A DNA stretch of 27,144 nucleotides. It comes from CAZXCK01 sp964639225. Its GTDB lineage: Bacteria; Chloroflexota; Anaerolineae; Aggregatilineales; Phototrophicaceae. The notes under the pieces are model-generated. The model searched no databases. It was not told where the DNA came from and saw only the letters and a list, made by a program, of their open reading frames with translations. The position numbers were made by a program, and so were the translations under genes. How positions within the stretch are numbered: position 1 is the first letter of the stretch; every line of letters begins with the position of its first letter. This document shows, piece after piece, positions 17,131-24,435 of the stretch. The stretch is from assembly GCA_964639225.1 (NCBI GenBank), contig CAZXCK010000050.1, forward strand, positions 1 through 27,144. Direction: 5' to 3'.

Positions 17131-17162
17131 GAGGGCGCAAGGGGCTGCGCCCTCTTTATTTT
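17131..17162 (+). terminator. Intrinsic terminator of amt
   Basis: A 9-bp perfect stem GAGGGCGCA / TGCGCCCTC, 6-base loop, then TTTATTTT. It lies 51 bases after the amt stop. The stop codon of the decayed toxin gene on the other strand falls within the T-rich tail. Confidence 0.9.
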
Positions 17163-17354
17163 GTCTGGTGGAGGGGGATATACGTGATCTTTCCCCACCA
17201 GTCTGATGGTTCGCTGGCAAGGATGATCAATTCCAGTGCATCGACAACCCGACCAACAGGTGTCGCCTTATGAACCAAAAACAGCGCGAGGCACCCGTCG
17301 CCAGACTCCGCGCAGAACGTCATTGTTAAAGTTTTCATCAGCGAGGAATTTCAT
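17156..17354 (-). pseudogene. Decayed DUF5615 (PIN-like) toxin gene
   Basis: On the minus strand ATG 17354 opens with MKFLADENFNNDVLRG, the hallmark N-terminus of DUF5615 PIN-like toxins, but this frame stops after about 28 codons (ending near 17268). A second frame, ending at 17156, carries the family C-terminus: LFLVHKATPVGRVVDALELI followed by LASEPSDWWGKITYIPL. The middle of the roughly 115-residue domain, including the usual THD catalytic-type region, is missing, and the two halves are in different frames. This fits one internal deletion of roughly 50-60 codons that also shifted the frame. The ATG overlaps the stop of the DUF433 gene (ATGA), the usual antitoxin-toxin arrangement. The product should be non-functional. 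A sequencing error alone would not explain the missing middle. Confidence 0.75.
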
Positions 17355-17698
17355 TGTGAATCGTCGTTGTGTTGTGCCCGCAGGCGCGCTACCAGATCGG
17401 CCTCTGATAACTGCGGCGGAAAATCCGCCTCGACGGTCTGTTGCATATCATTGGCGGCAGCTTCCACACGCTGGATGTAGGCGTCCACGATTGGACGATG
17501 CCGCAGATAATAACCGAGTGCCAGATACACCTGGTCCAGCGTGAGCGTGGGATACATCTGCACGATGTGTTCCGGCGTCTGGCCCTGGTGATAAGCGTAA
17601 ACAATCAGATCGAGCAGCACGCGCGTATCGCTGACCCGCATTCTGCCCTGCTCATCGGTATAGATGGGAATAATCTCAGTGATGGGTGCGTCCGCCAT
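17351..17698 (-). CDS. DUF433 antitoxin-like protein
   Basis: A 115-residue protein with the DUF433 pattern: a short N-terminal beta segment (ITEIIPIYTDEQGRMRVSDTRVLLDLIVYAY) followed by an HTH-like part (GQTPEHIVQMYPTLTLDQVYLALGYYLRHR). DUF433 proteins are usually the antitoxin partners of DUF5615 toxins and probably bind their own promoter. The reading frame is intact here while the downstream partner is broken, leaving an orphan antitoxin. The ATG at 17698 has AGAGG 8 bases upstream; an in-frame ATG at 17722 starts just after a TACAAT box and is less likely. The stop overlaps the toxin ATG. Confidence 0.85.
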   Translation of the reverse strand: MADAPITEIIPIYTDEQGRMRVSDTRVLLDLIVYAYHQGQTPEHIVQMYPTLTLDQVYLALGYYLRHRPIVDAYIQRVEAAANDMQQTVEADFPPQLSEADLVARLRAQHNDDSQ

Positions 17699-17730
17699 AG
17701 GTAAGCCTCTGCCTGTCGCCATATGTCGCT

Positions 17731-17739
17731 ATTGTAGCA
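17731..17739 (-). promoter_or_regulatory. Extended -10 for the DUF433 gene
   Basis: TG-C-TACAAT on the minus strand. Transcription would start near 17724, giving a leader of about 26 bases to ATG 17698. No clear -35. Confidence 0.45.
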
Positions 17740-17819
17740 CGGATAAATGCCCCATCCGAACACCGCCACCGGGAACGAATGCAATCTCAGGGAAAACAGA
17801 TGACCGTCTAATGCCAAAA

Positions 17820-17828
17820 TGGTATCAT
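17820..17828 (+). promoter_or_regulatory. Extended -10 for the MocR-type gene
   Basis: TG-G-TATCAT with ATGACC at 17800-17805 as a weak -35 (17-base spacing). It lies about 70 bases before ATG 17899. Confidence 0.4.
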
Positions 17829-17898
17829 AGAGGCAACCGTCGAACGTGTTTCGCCGTAAAGCCCTGTAAACGTATATGTTGGCATAGCCGGAGTACTC

Positions 17899-19407
17899 AT
17901 GTTGCCGCCCACGCCCCAACTCACTGTCATGCTGGACCGCGACGGCGAAGAGCCGATCTACCGCCAGCTTATCCGCGCTATTCGCATGCAGATCGAGAGC
18001 GGCACGCTGCCCGCCGGGACGCGCCTGCCGGCCAGCCGCGATCTGGCGCGCCAGTTAAACATCAGCCGTATCAGCGTAGTCAACGCCTATGCCGAACTGC
18101 GCTCCGAGGGTTTCCTGAGCGCTCATGCCGGGCGCGGCACGTTCGTCGCCCGTGATGGCAGTTCCAACCCGTCGGAGAAAGCTGCGCCGCCGGTTTCCAG
18201 CAGCGGCGGCGGCGATGGCTCGTCGCCGGACCGGTCCATCCGCGATATGATGCGGCTGGCGCGCAAACCGGGCGTGACCAGCTTCAGCAACGGCTCGCCG
18301 CCGTCGGAGTTTTTCCCGATCCATCATCTGCGCGACGCTATCAACACGGTCATCGACCGCGATGGTCAGAGCGCCCTCAACTATGAAGTCCCGGAAGGCT
18401 ACGGGCCGCTGCGCGCCGCCATCCGCGATTATGTCAGCGCGCTGGGGATTCAGTGCCGGCCCGCCGATGTGCTGGTCACCGGTGGCACGCAGCAGGCGCT
18501 CGACCTCGTGATCCAGGCGCTGCTGTCTGAAGGGGATACGCTCGTCACCGAGAACCCGACCTACATCGGCATGATCGACATCGCCCGCACCCGCCGCGTG
18601 CAGATTCACGGCATCGCCACCGACGAGGAAGGCATCCGCCTGGACCGGCTGGAAAACTATCTCATCGACAACCAGCCCCGGCTGATCTACGTGATGCCGA
18701 CCTTCCAGAACCCCAGCGGTCACGAGATGCCGCTGCACCGCCGCCGCCAGTTGATCAGCCTGGCCAACGATTACGGCGTGCCCATCCTGGAAGATGCGGT
18801 ATACCACGAATTTCGCTTTGAAGGCGAGGCGCTGCCGCCGCTCAAGGCGCTGGACGACACGGGCATCGTTATTCATGCCAGCGGCTTCACCAAGATGCTG
18901 CTGCCAGGGATTCGCATCGGCTATCTCATTACCAATGGCGGCCAGTACCAGCGGCTGGTGCGCGTCAAACAGGCGGCGGATATCTCCACGCCGGGCCTTA
19001 ACCAGCGCGCCATTCATCTGATGCTGTCGCGGGGCGTGCTGGCTGGTCAGTTGGAGCGCAACAACCGCGAGTTGCTGCGCCGCCGCGACGCGGCCCTGGT
19101 CGCCGCCGAGCAGCATCTGCCGCCGGGGACGCGCTGGCGCGTGCCGCAGGGCGGGCTGTTCCTGTGGGCAGAACTGCCCCATACCGGCCCATCCGCCGCC
19201 GAGCTGTACGTCAGCGCCATTCAGCAGGGGGTAGCCTACGCCATCGGTAACGTCTTTTACACCGACGGCGGTGGCAGCCACCGGATTCGCCTGAACTTCG
19301 GCGCTCACCCACCCGCCGACATCGAAGAGGGTTTCCGTCGCCTGGGCCGGGCCTGGCGCGAACTGGCCTGCGACTATGCCGAGATGGACAAATCGCCATT
19401 GTTATAG
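17899..19407 (+). CDS. MocR-type GntR regulator with aminotransferase domain
   Basis: A 502-residue fusion of an N-terminal GntR winged helix (about 10-85: PIYRQLIRAIRMQIESG, LPASRDLARQL, RISVVNAYAELRSEGF, GRGTFVA) and a C-terminal fold-type I PLP aminotransferase domain (about 110-495). The latter shows the substrate segment FSNGSPPSEFFP, the TGGTQQALDL phosphate-binding start, NPSGHEMP, EDAVYHEF and the PLP lysine K332 in SGFTKMLLPGIRIGY. Such proteins are mostly PLP- or amino-acid-responsive regulators (PdxR, GabR), but close relatives are active 2-aminoadipate or other aminotransferases; with all catalytic residues present, activity is possible. The ATG at 17899 has GGAG 6 bases upstream. 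No pyridoxine or amino-acid operon lies next to it, so its target is not evident. Its stop overlaps the promoter of the next gene. Confidence 0.9.
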   Translation: MLPPTPQLTVMLDRDGEEPIYRQLIRAIRMQIESGTLPAGTRLPASRDLARQLNISRISVVNAYAELRSEGFLSAHAGRGTFVARDGSSNPSEKAAPPVSSSGGGDGSSPDRSIRDMMRLARKPGVTSFSNGSPPSEFFPIHHLRDAINTVIDRDGQSALNYEVPEGYGPLRAAIRDYVSALGIQCRPADVLVTGGTQQALDLVIQALLSEGDTLVTENPTYIGMIDIARTRRVQIHGIATDEEGIRLDRLENYLIDNQPRLIYVMPTFQNPSGHEMPLHRRRQLISLANDYGVPILEDAVYHEFRFEGEALPPLKALDDTGIVIHASGFTKMLLPGIRIGYLITNGGQYQRLVRVKQAADISTPGLNQRAIHLMLSRGVLAGQLERNNRELLRRRDAALVAAEQHLPPGTRWRVPQGGLFLWAELPHTGPSAAELYVSAIQQGVAYAIGNVFYTDGGGSHRIRLNFGAHPPADIEEGFRRLGRAWRELACDYAEMDKSPLL

Positions 19408-19427
19408 AACTGGCCGTTTTGTAAGAT
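19399..19427 (+). promoter_or_regulatory. Promoter inside the 3' end of the MocR-type gene
   Basis: TTGTTA (19399-19404), a 17-base spacer and TAAGAT (19422-19427). The -35 uses the last codons of the upstream gene, ending next to its stop (19405-19407). The predicted start is near 19434, about 65 bases before ATG 19499. Confidence 0.6.
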
Positions 19428-19431
19428 GAGT

Positions 19432-19484
19432 GCGGTATATCCCGGTCTGGACAACTGACCGGGAACCGCTCCGCTCTGATATAC
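19432..19484 (+). promoter_or_regulatory. Structured 5' leader of the response regulator mRNA
   Basis: A hairpin CCCGGTC (19441-19447) / GACCGGG (19457-19463) lies within the predicted leader. It can be extended in two exclusive ways: GCGGT (19432-19436) with ACCGC (19465-19469), or GTATATC (19435-19441) with GATATAC (19478-19484). The second ends one base before the AGGA ribosome site (19485-19488). It may instead be the remnant of a terminator for the upstream gene; there is no T-run. Confidence 0.4.
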
Positions 19485-19498
19485 AGGATACATCATCC

Positions 19499-19852
19499 AT
19501 GCGCATCGTTTATGTCGAAGACAACCGGCCCAACCAGTCGCTGATTGAGCGTATTGTACGGACCGGCCATCATCAGATCTTTCCATACTCCACCGCCGAG
19601 GACGCGCTGCACAACCTCAACCACGACCAGCCCGATATGCTGTTGGTGGATGTGGAGTTAGCCGGTCCGATGAACGGCCTGGATATGGTGCGGCATCTGC
19701 GTGCCAACGGTTATCACCAGTTGATCGTCGCCATTACCGCCGTCGCCACCGAGCAGGAATGTATGGACGCCGGCTGCGACGCCTATTTTGTGAAGCCGGT
19801 ACCGGTCGGCAGCCTGTGGGAACTCATCGAGCAGTACTCGACGACGATGTAA
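19499..19852 (+). CDS. Single-domain response regulator (CheY-like receiver)
   Basis: A 117-residue stand-alone receiver with E7/D8, phospho-acceptor D51 in LLVDVELAGP, T80 and K99 in YFVKPVPV. No output domain. The start is ATG 19499 with AGGAT about 9 bases upstream; a GTG 23 codons earlier is in frame but lies before the predicted transcription start. Only 15 bases separate its stop from the following glycosyltransferase frame, suggesting co-transcription. Its partner kinase is not in the window. Confidence 0.88.
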   Translation: MRIVYVEDNRPNQSLIERIVRTGHHQIFPYSTAEDALHNLNHDQPDMLLVDVELAGPMNGLDMVRHLRANGYHQLIVAITAVATEQECMDAGCDAYFVKPVPVGSLWELIEQYSTTM

Positions 19853-19867
19853 ACCGGCTCCGGTCCG

Positions 19868-21682
19868 GTGCCCGGCTTTGATTGGGCAAATCCATTGAAT
19901 TTTGTGTCTCGCTGTTTCTATCTGCTGCTGGTGCTGATGGCGTTTGCGGTGCGTATCTACGCCCTGGACGCCGTGCCGCTGCGTGGTGACGAAGCCTACA
20001 GCGTCCAGCACTGGACCGCGACACCACTCACCGAACCCTGGCAGCAGCTCATCCGCGAGGAACCGGCCCCGCTTGGGGCCTTTACCCTGTATTGGGGCTG
20101 GGTAGGGGCCGCCGGACGCACCGAGTTCGCGGTGCGCTATCTGTCCGTGCTGGGGAACGTGGCCGGGCTGGCGGTGGCGCTGGCGCTGGCGAAGCGTCTG
20201 CTGGGGGACTGGCGACTGGCCCTGCTGGCCGGGGCGCTGTGGGCGGTGCATCCGCTGCTGATCTGGCATGCGCAGGACGCGCGCGTGTACGGCGTCCTCA
20301 GCCTGCTGACTCCGTTAAGCTTCTACTGGCTGCTGCGCGCCCTGGATGGACGGCGCGGCGGCCTGCGACCCTGGCGACCGTACATCCTCGCGCAGACGGC
20401 GGCCCTCTACCTCTACTACCTGGAGCCGTTCTGGATGGTGGCGCAGGCGCTGTTTGTGCTGCTGTGCTACCCGGACCAACTGCGGCGCGCCATCCGCGCC
20501 TGGGCGATGGTCGTCCTGCTGTCGATTCCGGTGCTGGTGCAGCTCATGCTGGTGATGACGGTCGGCAGCTACGAAGGCAACGCCGAACCAGCCAGCCTGG
20601 ACCTGCTCTTCTCTCACTTTATGCCGACGCTGCTCTTCGGCGACAACACGGTGCCGGTATGGCTGGGCCTGCTGACCGCCATCGCGCTGCTGGCGGGCTT
20701 CGCCGGGCTGGCGCGGCACAGCCGACGGGCGGGGACACTGCTGCTGCTGTGGTTCGTCGTGCCGCTGCTGCTGCTGGTAATCGCGTCGTTCGTGTCGGAT
20801 TTCTTCCGCCCGCGCTATGTGCTGATGGTCGTCCCGGCGCTGGTGATTGGTCTGGTGGGCATGGCTGCCGCCGCTGCGCCGCCGCGCCGGTCGGTGTGGG
20901 CGGCTGCGGCGCTGGTGATCGTCATCGGCGGTGTGTCGCTGACACAGGTGTGGGATTACTTCCAGCACGACCCACCCAAAGCGGCGGACTGGCCGGGGCG
21001 CGTCGAGTATCTCCAGCGGCGCATGTCGCCCGCCGATGTGCTCATCACCGGCCAGCCGGACCCCGCCGCCGAATATTATTTCAGCGGGCCGGGCGCGTTG
21101 TTCATCATTCCACTGGACGACGACGCCGAGCGCCTTGAAAGCGATTTAGACCGCCTGCTGGAACGTCACGACTCACTCTATCTGCTGTCGGACCCGCGCA
21201 CCGTCCCCGCCGAGGACTATCTGGCGCAGCAGGCGCAGGCCATCCCCGGCGATACGCTGCCCGGCCTCAGCCAGTACCGGCGCTGGCGCGTACACCCGCG
21301 TGAGATCGCCCAGCCGCTGCATGTCGCCTTCGGCGATGTGGCCGTGCTGCGCGGTTATGCCCTGCTGGGAACCGAGTCGCTGCTGCTGTACTGGGAAGCC
21401 GGGCGCGTAACCGGCAGCGATTACAGCGTGCTGCTGCACATCGAGCGCGCTGGCGAAGTGGCGCCGCCGGTGGCCGTCCTCGATCACGGCGTCGCCGGTG
21501 CGGTCGTCTCCACACGGACGTGGACGCCGGGCACCATCTACCGCGACCCGGTTGCCCTGCCGCCCGATCTGCCGCCGGGCGAGTATGTCATCTACACCGG
21601 CCTTTACGACACAGCCAGCGGCGAGGCGGTAGGCGAGGCGCGTTACCGGCTGGCGACGTTCACCGTCCCCGGTGCGGATTAA
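19868..21682 (+). CDS. GT39/ArnT-like membrane glycosyltransferase
   Basis: A 604-residue polytopic protein of the PMT/ArnT-like group, which transfers sugars from lipid-phosphate donors outside the membrane. After the first helix (about 14-33) comes RGDEAYS with D41-E42, the acidic pair of the first extracytoplasmic loop that is catalytic in this group. About ten further hydrophobic segments run to residue 365, including VALALAKRLLGDWRLALLAGALW and a WHAQDARVYG motif. Residues about 365-604 form a soluble C-terminal domain with beta-strand character (VAFGDVAVLRGYALL, PPGEYVIYTGLYD) similar to domains found in other large bacterial glycosyltransferases. GTG 19868 gives the longest frame but has no clear ribosome site; coupling to the upstream gene, or GTG 19904, are alternatives. 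Acceptor and donor are unknown. Its stop shares TTAA with the convergent lipoprotein gene. Confidence 0.82.
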   Translation: MPGFDWANPLNFVSRCFYLLLVLMAFAVRIYALDAVPLRGDEAYSVQHWTATPLTEPWQQLIREEPAPLGAFTLYWGWVGAAGRTEFAVRYLSVLGNVAGLAVALALAKRLLGDWRLALLAGALWAVHPLLIWHAQDARVYGVLSLLTPLSFYWLLRALDGRRGGLRPWRPYILAQTAALYLYYLEPFWMVAQALFVLLCYPDQLRRAIRAWAMVVLLSIPVLVQLMLVMTVGSYEGNAEPASLDLLFSHFMPTLLFGDNTVPVWLGLLTAIALLAGFAGLARHSRRAGTLLLLWFVVPLLLLVIASFVSDFFRPRYVLMVVPALVIGLVGMAAAAAPPRRSVWAAAALVIVIGGVSLTQVWDYFQHDPPKAADWPGRVEYLQRRMSPADVLITGQPDPAAEYYFSGPGALFIIPLDDDAERLESDLDRLLERHDSLYLLSDPRTVPAEDYLAQQAQAIPGDTLPGLSQYRRWRVHPREIAQPLHVAFGDVAVLRGYALLGTESLLLYWEAGRVTGSDYSVLLHIERAGEVAPPVAVLDHGVAGAVVSTRTWTPGTIYRDPVALPPDLPPGEYVIYTGLYDTASGEAVGEARYRLATFTVPGAD

Positions 21683-22494
21683 CAGCCAAACGGCTGGCTG
21701 ATGTTGGGGTCCGTGCCGACATCGTACAGGTCGTAGCGCAGCACCAACTGGCCGCTGACCGGCGGTGTGTCCTCGAACAGAGTCAGCGCCACATTTTCCA
21801 CATCCAGATTGACGTAAAAACGGACGACGGCGTCATGCTGCGGCGCGACCCACAGCTCGCCAGTCATGGCGGTGATGCGCCCGTTGTCGCCCAGGCGCAC
21901 CTGCGGCAGCAGCAGATCGTCCACCGTGAACTCGTAGCGCCAGACGGCCTCGCCGTTGATGGTGGCGCGCACGCCGGACGGCACGGCCACCCGCACACCG
22001 CCGATCAGATCGCCAGCACGCAGATCAGCGGCGGTGGTCTCGTCGGCGTCGGCCTGGCGGCACAGGTTGTCGCGCACCAGGTAGGTATCTTCGCCCAGGC
22101 GCACCCCTTCCAGCATGGTGACAGCCTCGCCTTCCACCAGATCGCCGCCGCTTTCCAGCACCACCCGCCGCTGATTGCCAAGCTGGCGATACCAGACCGA
22201 CGCGCGTGTGAAGGCTTCGGCCCGGCGCGAAGTCTGGGCGAAGACACCGTCGAATTGCAGCAGCACCTCGTAGTGCCACGCGGCCAGCAGCGGCAGATTG
22301 GCGTCAACCTGCGGGAAGGCGACCGACTCGCGGAAGCCCTCCGGCGGCGCGTTCTGCGTTAGCATCTCAGCAGTCGCCAGCGCATCCACCGACGGCACGC
22401 GCGTAGATAAATCCTGCGGCGTGCGCCCGCGTTCCTGGCAGGCGGCCAGGGTCAGCATCACGAGCAGCAGCCACATCAACCGGGATAATTTCAC
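21679..22494 (-). CDS. Lipoprotein, possibly LolA/LppX-like fold
   Basis: A 271-residue predicted lipoprotein: basic start MKLSR, hydrophobic core LMWLLLVMLTL, lipobox LAAC with C19. The mature part alternates short beta-like stretches (RRVVLESGGDLVEG, WRYEFTVDDLLL, RITAMTGELWVAPQHDAVVRFYVNLDVEN) in a way that recalls the LolA/LppX carrier-lipoprotein fold and the many Chloroflexota lipoproteins of that kind; this is inference from pattern only. It ends in an unpaired-looking C-terminal cysteine (FGC). The start is GTG 22494, with GAGAGG 9 bases upstream. A good promoter lies at 22528-22555. Confidence 0.75.
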   Translation of the reverse strand: MKLSRLMWLLLVMLTLAACQERGRTPQDLSTRVPSVDALATAEMLTQNAPPEGFRESVAFPQVDANLPLLAAWHYEVLLQFDGVFAQTSRRAEAFTRASVWYRQLGNQRRVVLESGGDLVEGEAVTMLEGVRLGEDTYLVRDNLCRQADADETTAADLRAGDLIGGVRVAVPSGVRATINGEAVWRYEFTVDDLLLPQVRLGDNGRITAMTGELWVAPQHDAVVRFYVNLDVENVALTLFEDTPPVSGQLVLRYDLYDVGTDPNISQPFGC

Positions 22495-22527
22495 CAGCGA
22501 TTACCTCTCATCTATCGTACAGCCTGC

Positions 22528-22555
22528 ATTGTAGTCGATGCGGGGCACGCTGCAA
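22528..22555 (-). promoter_or_regulatory. Promoter of the lipoprotein gene
   Basis: On the minus strand TTGCAG (22550-22555), a 16-base spacer and TACAAT (22528-22533). The predicted start is near 22521, about 27 bases before GTG 22494. It lies just beside the N-run. Confidence 0.55.
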
Positions 22556-22560
22556 AGCCA

Positions 22561-22660
22561 NNNNNNNNNNNNNNNNNNNNNNNNNNNNNNNNNNNNNNNN
22601 NNNNNNNNNNNNNNNNNNNNNNNNNNNNNNNNNNNNNNNNNNNNNNNNNNNNNNNNNNNN
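22561..22660. other. Assembly gap of 100 N
   Basis: Exactly 100 undetermined bases, the usual placeholder for a scaffold join of unknown true length. Genes on either side may not be neighbours at the drawn distance. Confidence 0.98.
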
Positions 22661-22664
22661 GCAG

Positions 22665-23024
22665 CTATCGCTGACGCTTGTAATCGTGCAGCAGTTGATC
22701 CATGCTGATGGAGTCTTCGTTGTCCATCGCTTCGATGCGGGCACGCAGCTCGTCGATTTCGTCATCGCTCAGGTTATCCAGCAGATCATCGACACGGCGC
22801 GGCTGACCCCGTTTGAGCTTGCCGGTGTGAACCTGCGCGCTCCGCGCCGTATTCTCGCCCAGGTTCGCGCCCCAGATGAAGCGCGTCGCTGCCGCCGCGC
22901 CGACCGCCGCCGTAATCAGCACCGGCGTGAACTCCACCCGGCCCATGTCCATCGCCGCTACCATAATAATCATCAGCAGCGCCCAGATGGCCACCGTCAC
23001 CACCATGCGTTCCCGAATGTACAT
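22665..23024 (-). CDS. Small two-helix membrane protein of unknown function
   Basis: A 119-residue protein starting MYIRERMVV, with two hydrophobic helices (about 8-26 and 33-50) forming a hairpin, and a polar, charged C-terminal half (about 55-119) containing DDLLDNLSDDEIDELRARIE, which should be helical. No known domain recognised. ATG 23024 has AGGGGG about 9 bases upstream; a longer frame upstream has no ribosome site. The stop codon lies 4 bases from the assembly gap, so the gene itself is complete. Downstream genes, if any, are lost in the gap. Confidence 0.72.
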   Translation of the reverse strand: MYIRERMVVTVAIWALLMIIMVAAMDMGRVEFTPVLITAAVGAAAATRFIWGANLGENTARSAQVHTGKLKRGQPRRVDDLLDNLSDDEIDELRARIEAMDNEDSISMDQLLHDYKRQR

Positions 23025-23254
23025 CGTCTCTTCCCCCTCTGTGATGCGCCCCTGCGTCAACGAAACCCAATGACAGGGGCGGCTGGCGAACCGCCCAGAA
23101 GCCAACCGGCTTTACTCATCTTTACGCAGCGCGCCGGCCTCAGGTTGTACGCCCCGCGCCCATCAGAATCTCATAGAAAATTCGTTTTTCTTTCCTTTTA
23201 TTCGCAGACAAGAACGTTTATGATGAAAGAGCGAACACGCAACAGGAGAAGTCC

Positions 23255-24115
23255 ATGCGCGTTAAAGTCGGGCTGGCGCAGATTTACCCCCAGGTGGGGG
23301 ATGTGCAGGGCAACCTGCGCAAACATCTTGAATACGTCGAGCGCGCCGCACAGGACGGGGTGGACCTGCTGGTTTTCCCGGAACTGTCGCTGACCGGCTA
23401 CCAGGTGATGGACCTCGTTTCCGAGGTCGCCATCGGCACCGACGCGCGCGACCCGGTGTTCGCGCAGATGCTCCAGGCCAGCCACCAACTGGACCTGGTG
23501 TTCGGTTTCGTGCAGCGCGATGTGCGCAACCGCTTCTTCATCGCGGCGGCCTACCTCAGCGGCGGCGAATGCCTGCATGTGCATCACAAGGTGTATCTGC
23601 CCACCTACACGATGTTCGACGAGAGTCGGTACTTCGACCAGGGCGAGGCGGTGCGCGCCTTCGACACCCGCTTCGGGCGGGTGGGCATGCTCATCTGCGA
23701 GGACTTCTGGCACATCTCGCCGCCCTATCTGCTGTGGATCGACGGCGCGGATATGCTTCTGATGCAGAGTGCGAGTCCGGCGCGTGGCCTGGACGGCGGC
23801 GACCGTCTGGCTGGTACGCGCTGGGTGGAACTGGTCAACCAGGCTTACGGCAGTATGTTCACCAATTACGTGATCCACTGCAACCGGGTTGGCTATGAGG
23901 ACGGCAAAAACTTCTGGGGTGGCTCGTCGGTGGTGAACCCTGACGGCGAGTTCCTGACCAGTGGCCTCTACTTCGACGAGGCGCTCATCACCCAGGAGAT
24001 TGATTTGAACCAGGTGCATCGCACGCGCAGCCGGCTGCCGCTGCTGCGCGACGAGCGACCACATCTCATTGAGCGCGAACTGACGCGCATTCTAAGTCAG
24101 CAGGACAGAGATTGA
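23255..24115 (+). CDS. Nitrilase-superfamily amidohydrolase, NAD synthetase glutaminase-like
   Basis: A 286-residue carbon-nitrogen hydrolase with the catalytic triad E43 (FPELSLTGY), K112 (HHKVYLPTY) and C148 (LICEDFWH). The segment FDESRYFDQGEA followed by FGRVGMLICEDFW is the style of the glutaminase half of glutamine-dependent NAD synthetase, rather than of omega-amidases or nitrilases. It stands alone here; the ammonia-type synthetase is encoded separately about 730 bases downstream. It could supply ammonia to that enzyme from glutamine, or be an independent amidase. ATG 23255 has AGGAGA 7 bases upstream. It is followed after 4 bases by a 69-residue gene, then by a terminator. The region 23025-23254 shows no other gene. 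Confidence 0.85.
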   Translation: MRVKVGLAQIYPQVGDVQGNLRKHLEYVERAAQDGVDLLVFPELSLTGYQVMDLVSEVAIGTDARDPVFAQMLQASHQLDLVFGFVQRDVRNRFFIAAAYLSGGECLHVHHKVYLPTYTMFDESRYFDQGEAVRAFDTRFGRVGMLICEDFWHISPPYLLWIDGADMLLMQSASPARGLDGGDRLAGTRWVELVNQAYGSMFTNYVIHCNRVGYEDGKNFWGGSSVVNPDGEFLTSGLYFDEALITQEIDLNQVHRTRSRLPLLRDERPHLIERELTRILSQQDRD

Positions 24116-24119
24116 GAAC

Positions 24120-24329
24120 ATGACCAGCATGGCGATCAAACACGACATCGGCAGACTGTACGGCGAGTGCATCCTCTACTGGATGCTGGAATACGCGCCG
24201 GACGGACGCGAAATCGACGACCACGAAATGCAGGAGGGCAGCGGACTGCCCGACCTGGAGTTCAGCATTGGTCTGAACTGGCTGGTCAACCAGAATCTGC
24301 TGCAGCGCCACGAAGAGCAGTTGCACTGA
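24120..24329 (+). CDS. Small conserved-looking protein of unknown function
   Basis: A 69-residue acidic protein, MTSMAIKHDIGRLYGECILYW onward, predicted mostly helical with a pattern compatible with a small winged-helix-like fold (GRLYGECILYWMLEYAPDGREID, then SIGLNWLVNQNLLQRHEEQ). I do not recognise a family. It begins 4 bases after the amidohydrolase stop and is followed by a terminator, so the two form a short operon. ATG 24129 is an alternative start. Codon bias matches the neighbours. Confidence 0.65.
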   Translation: MTSMAIKHDIGRLYGECILYWMLEYAPDGREIDDHEMQEGSGLPDLEFSIGLNWLVNQNLLQRHEEQLH

Positions 24330-24343
24330 ATCTGTATCCAGGC

Positions 24344-24401
24344 GGCACGGCAGCGCGAACGACTCGCAGTCGTTGAGCCGCTGCCGTGCCGTGTCTTTTT
24401 T
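24344..24401 (+). terminator. Branched intrinsic terminator
   Basis: A 12-bp perfect stem GGCACGGCAGCG (24344-24355) / CGCTGCCGTGCC (24379-24390) whose loop holds a second perfect 7-bp hairpin, AACGACT-CGC-AGTCGTT (24358-24374). A run of six T follows at 24396-24401. It closes the amidohydrolase operon and separates it from the nadE group. Confidence 0.9.
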
Positions 24402-24435
24402 ACCGGCAGCAAGCGAGAACCACCCAAGAAACGTT

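Noticed and set aside
22508..22765. Open frame running through the N-run
   Set aside because: It exists only because N is read through; it has no biological support.
24344..24390. tRNA-like fold
   Set aside because: The two nested stems lack the T-loop and anticodon features of a tRNA, and a T-run follows, fitting a terminator.
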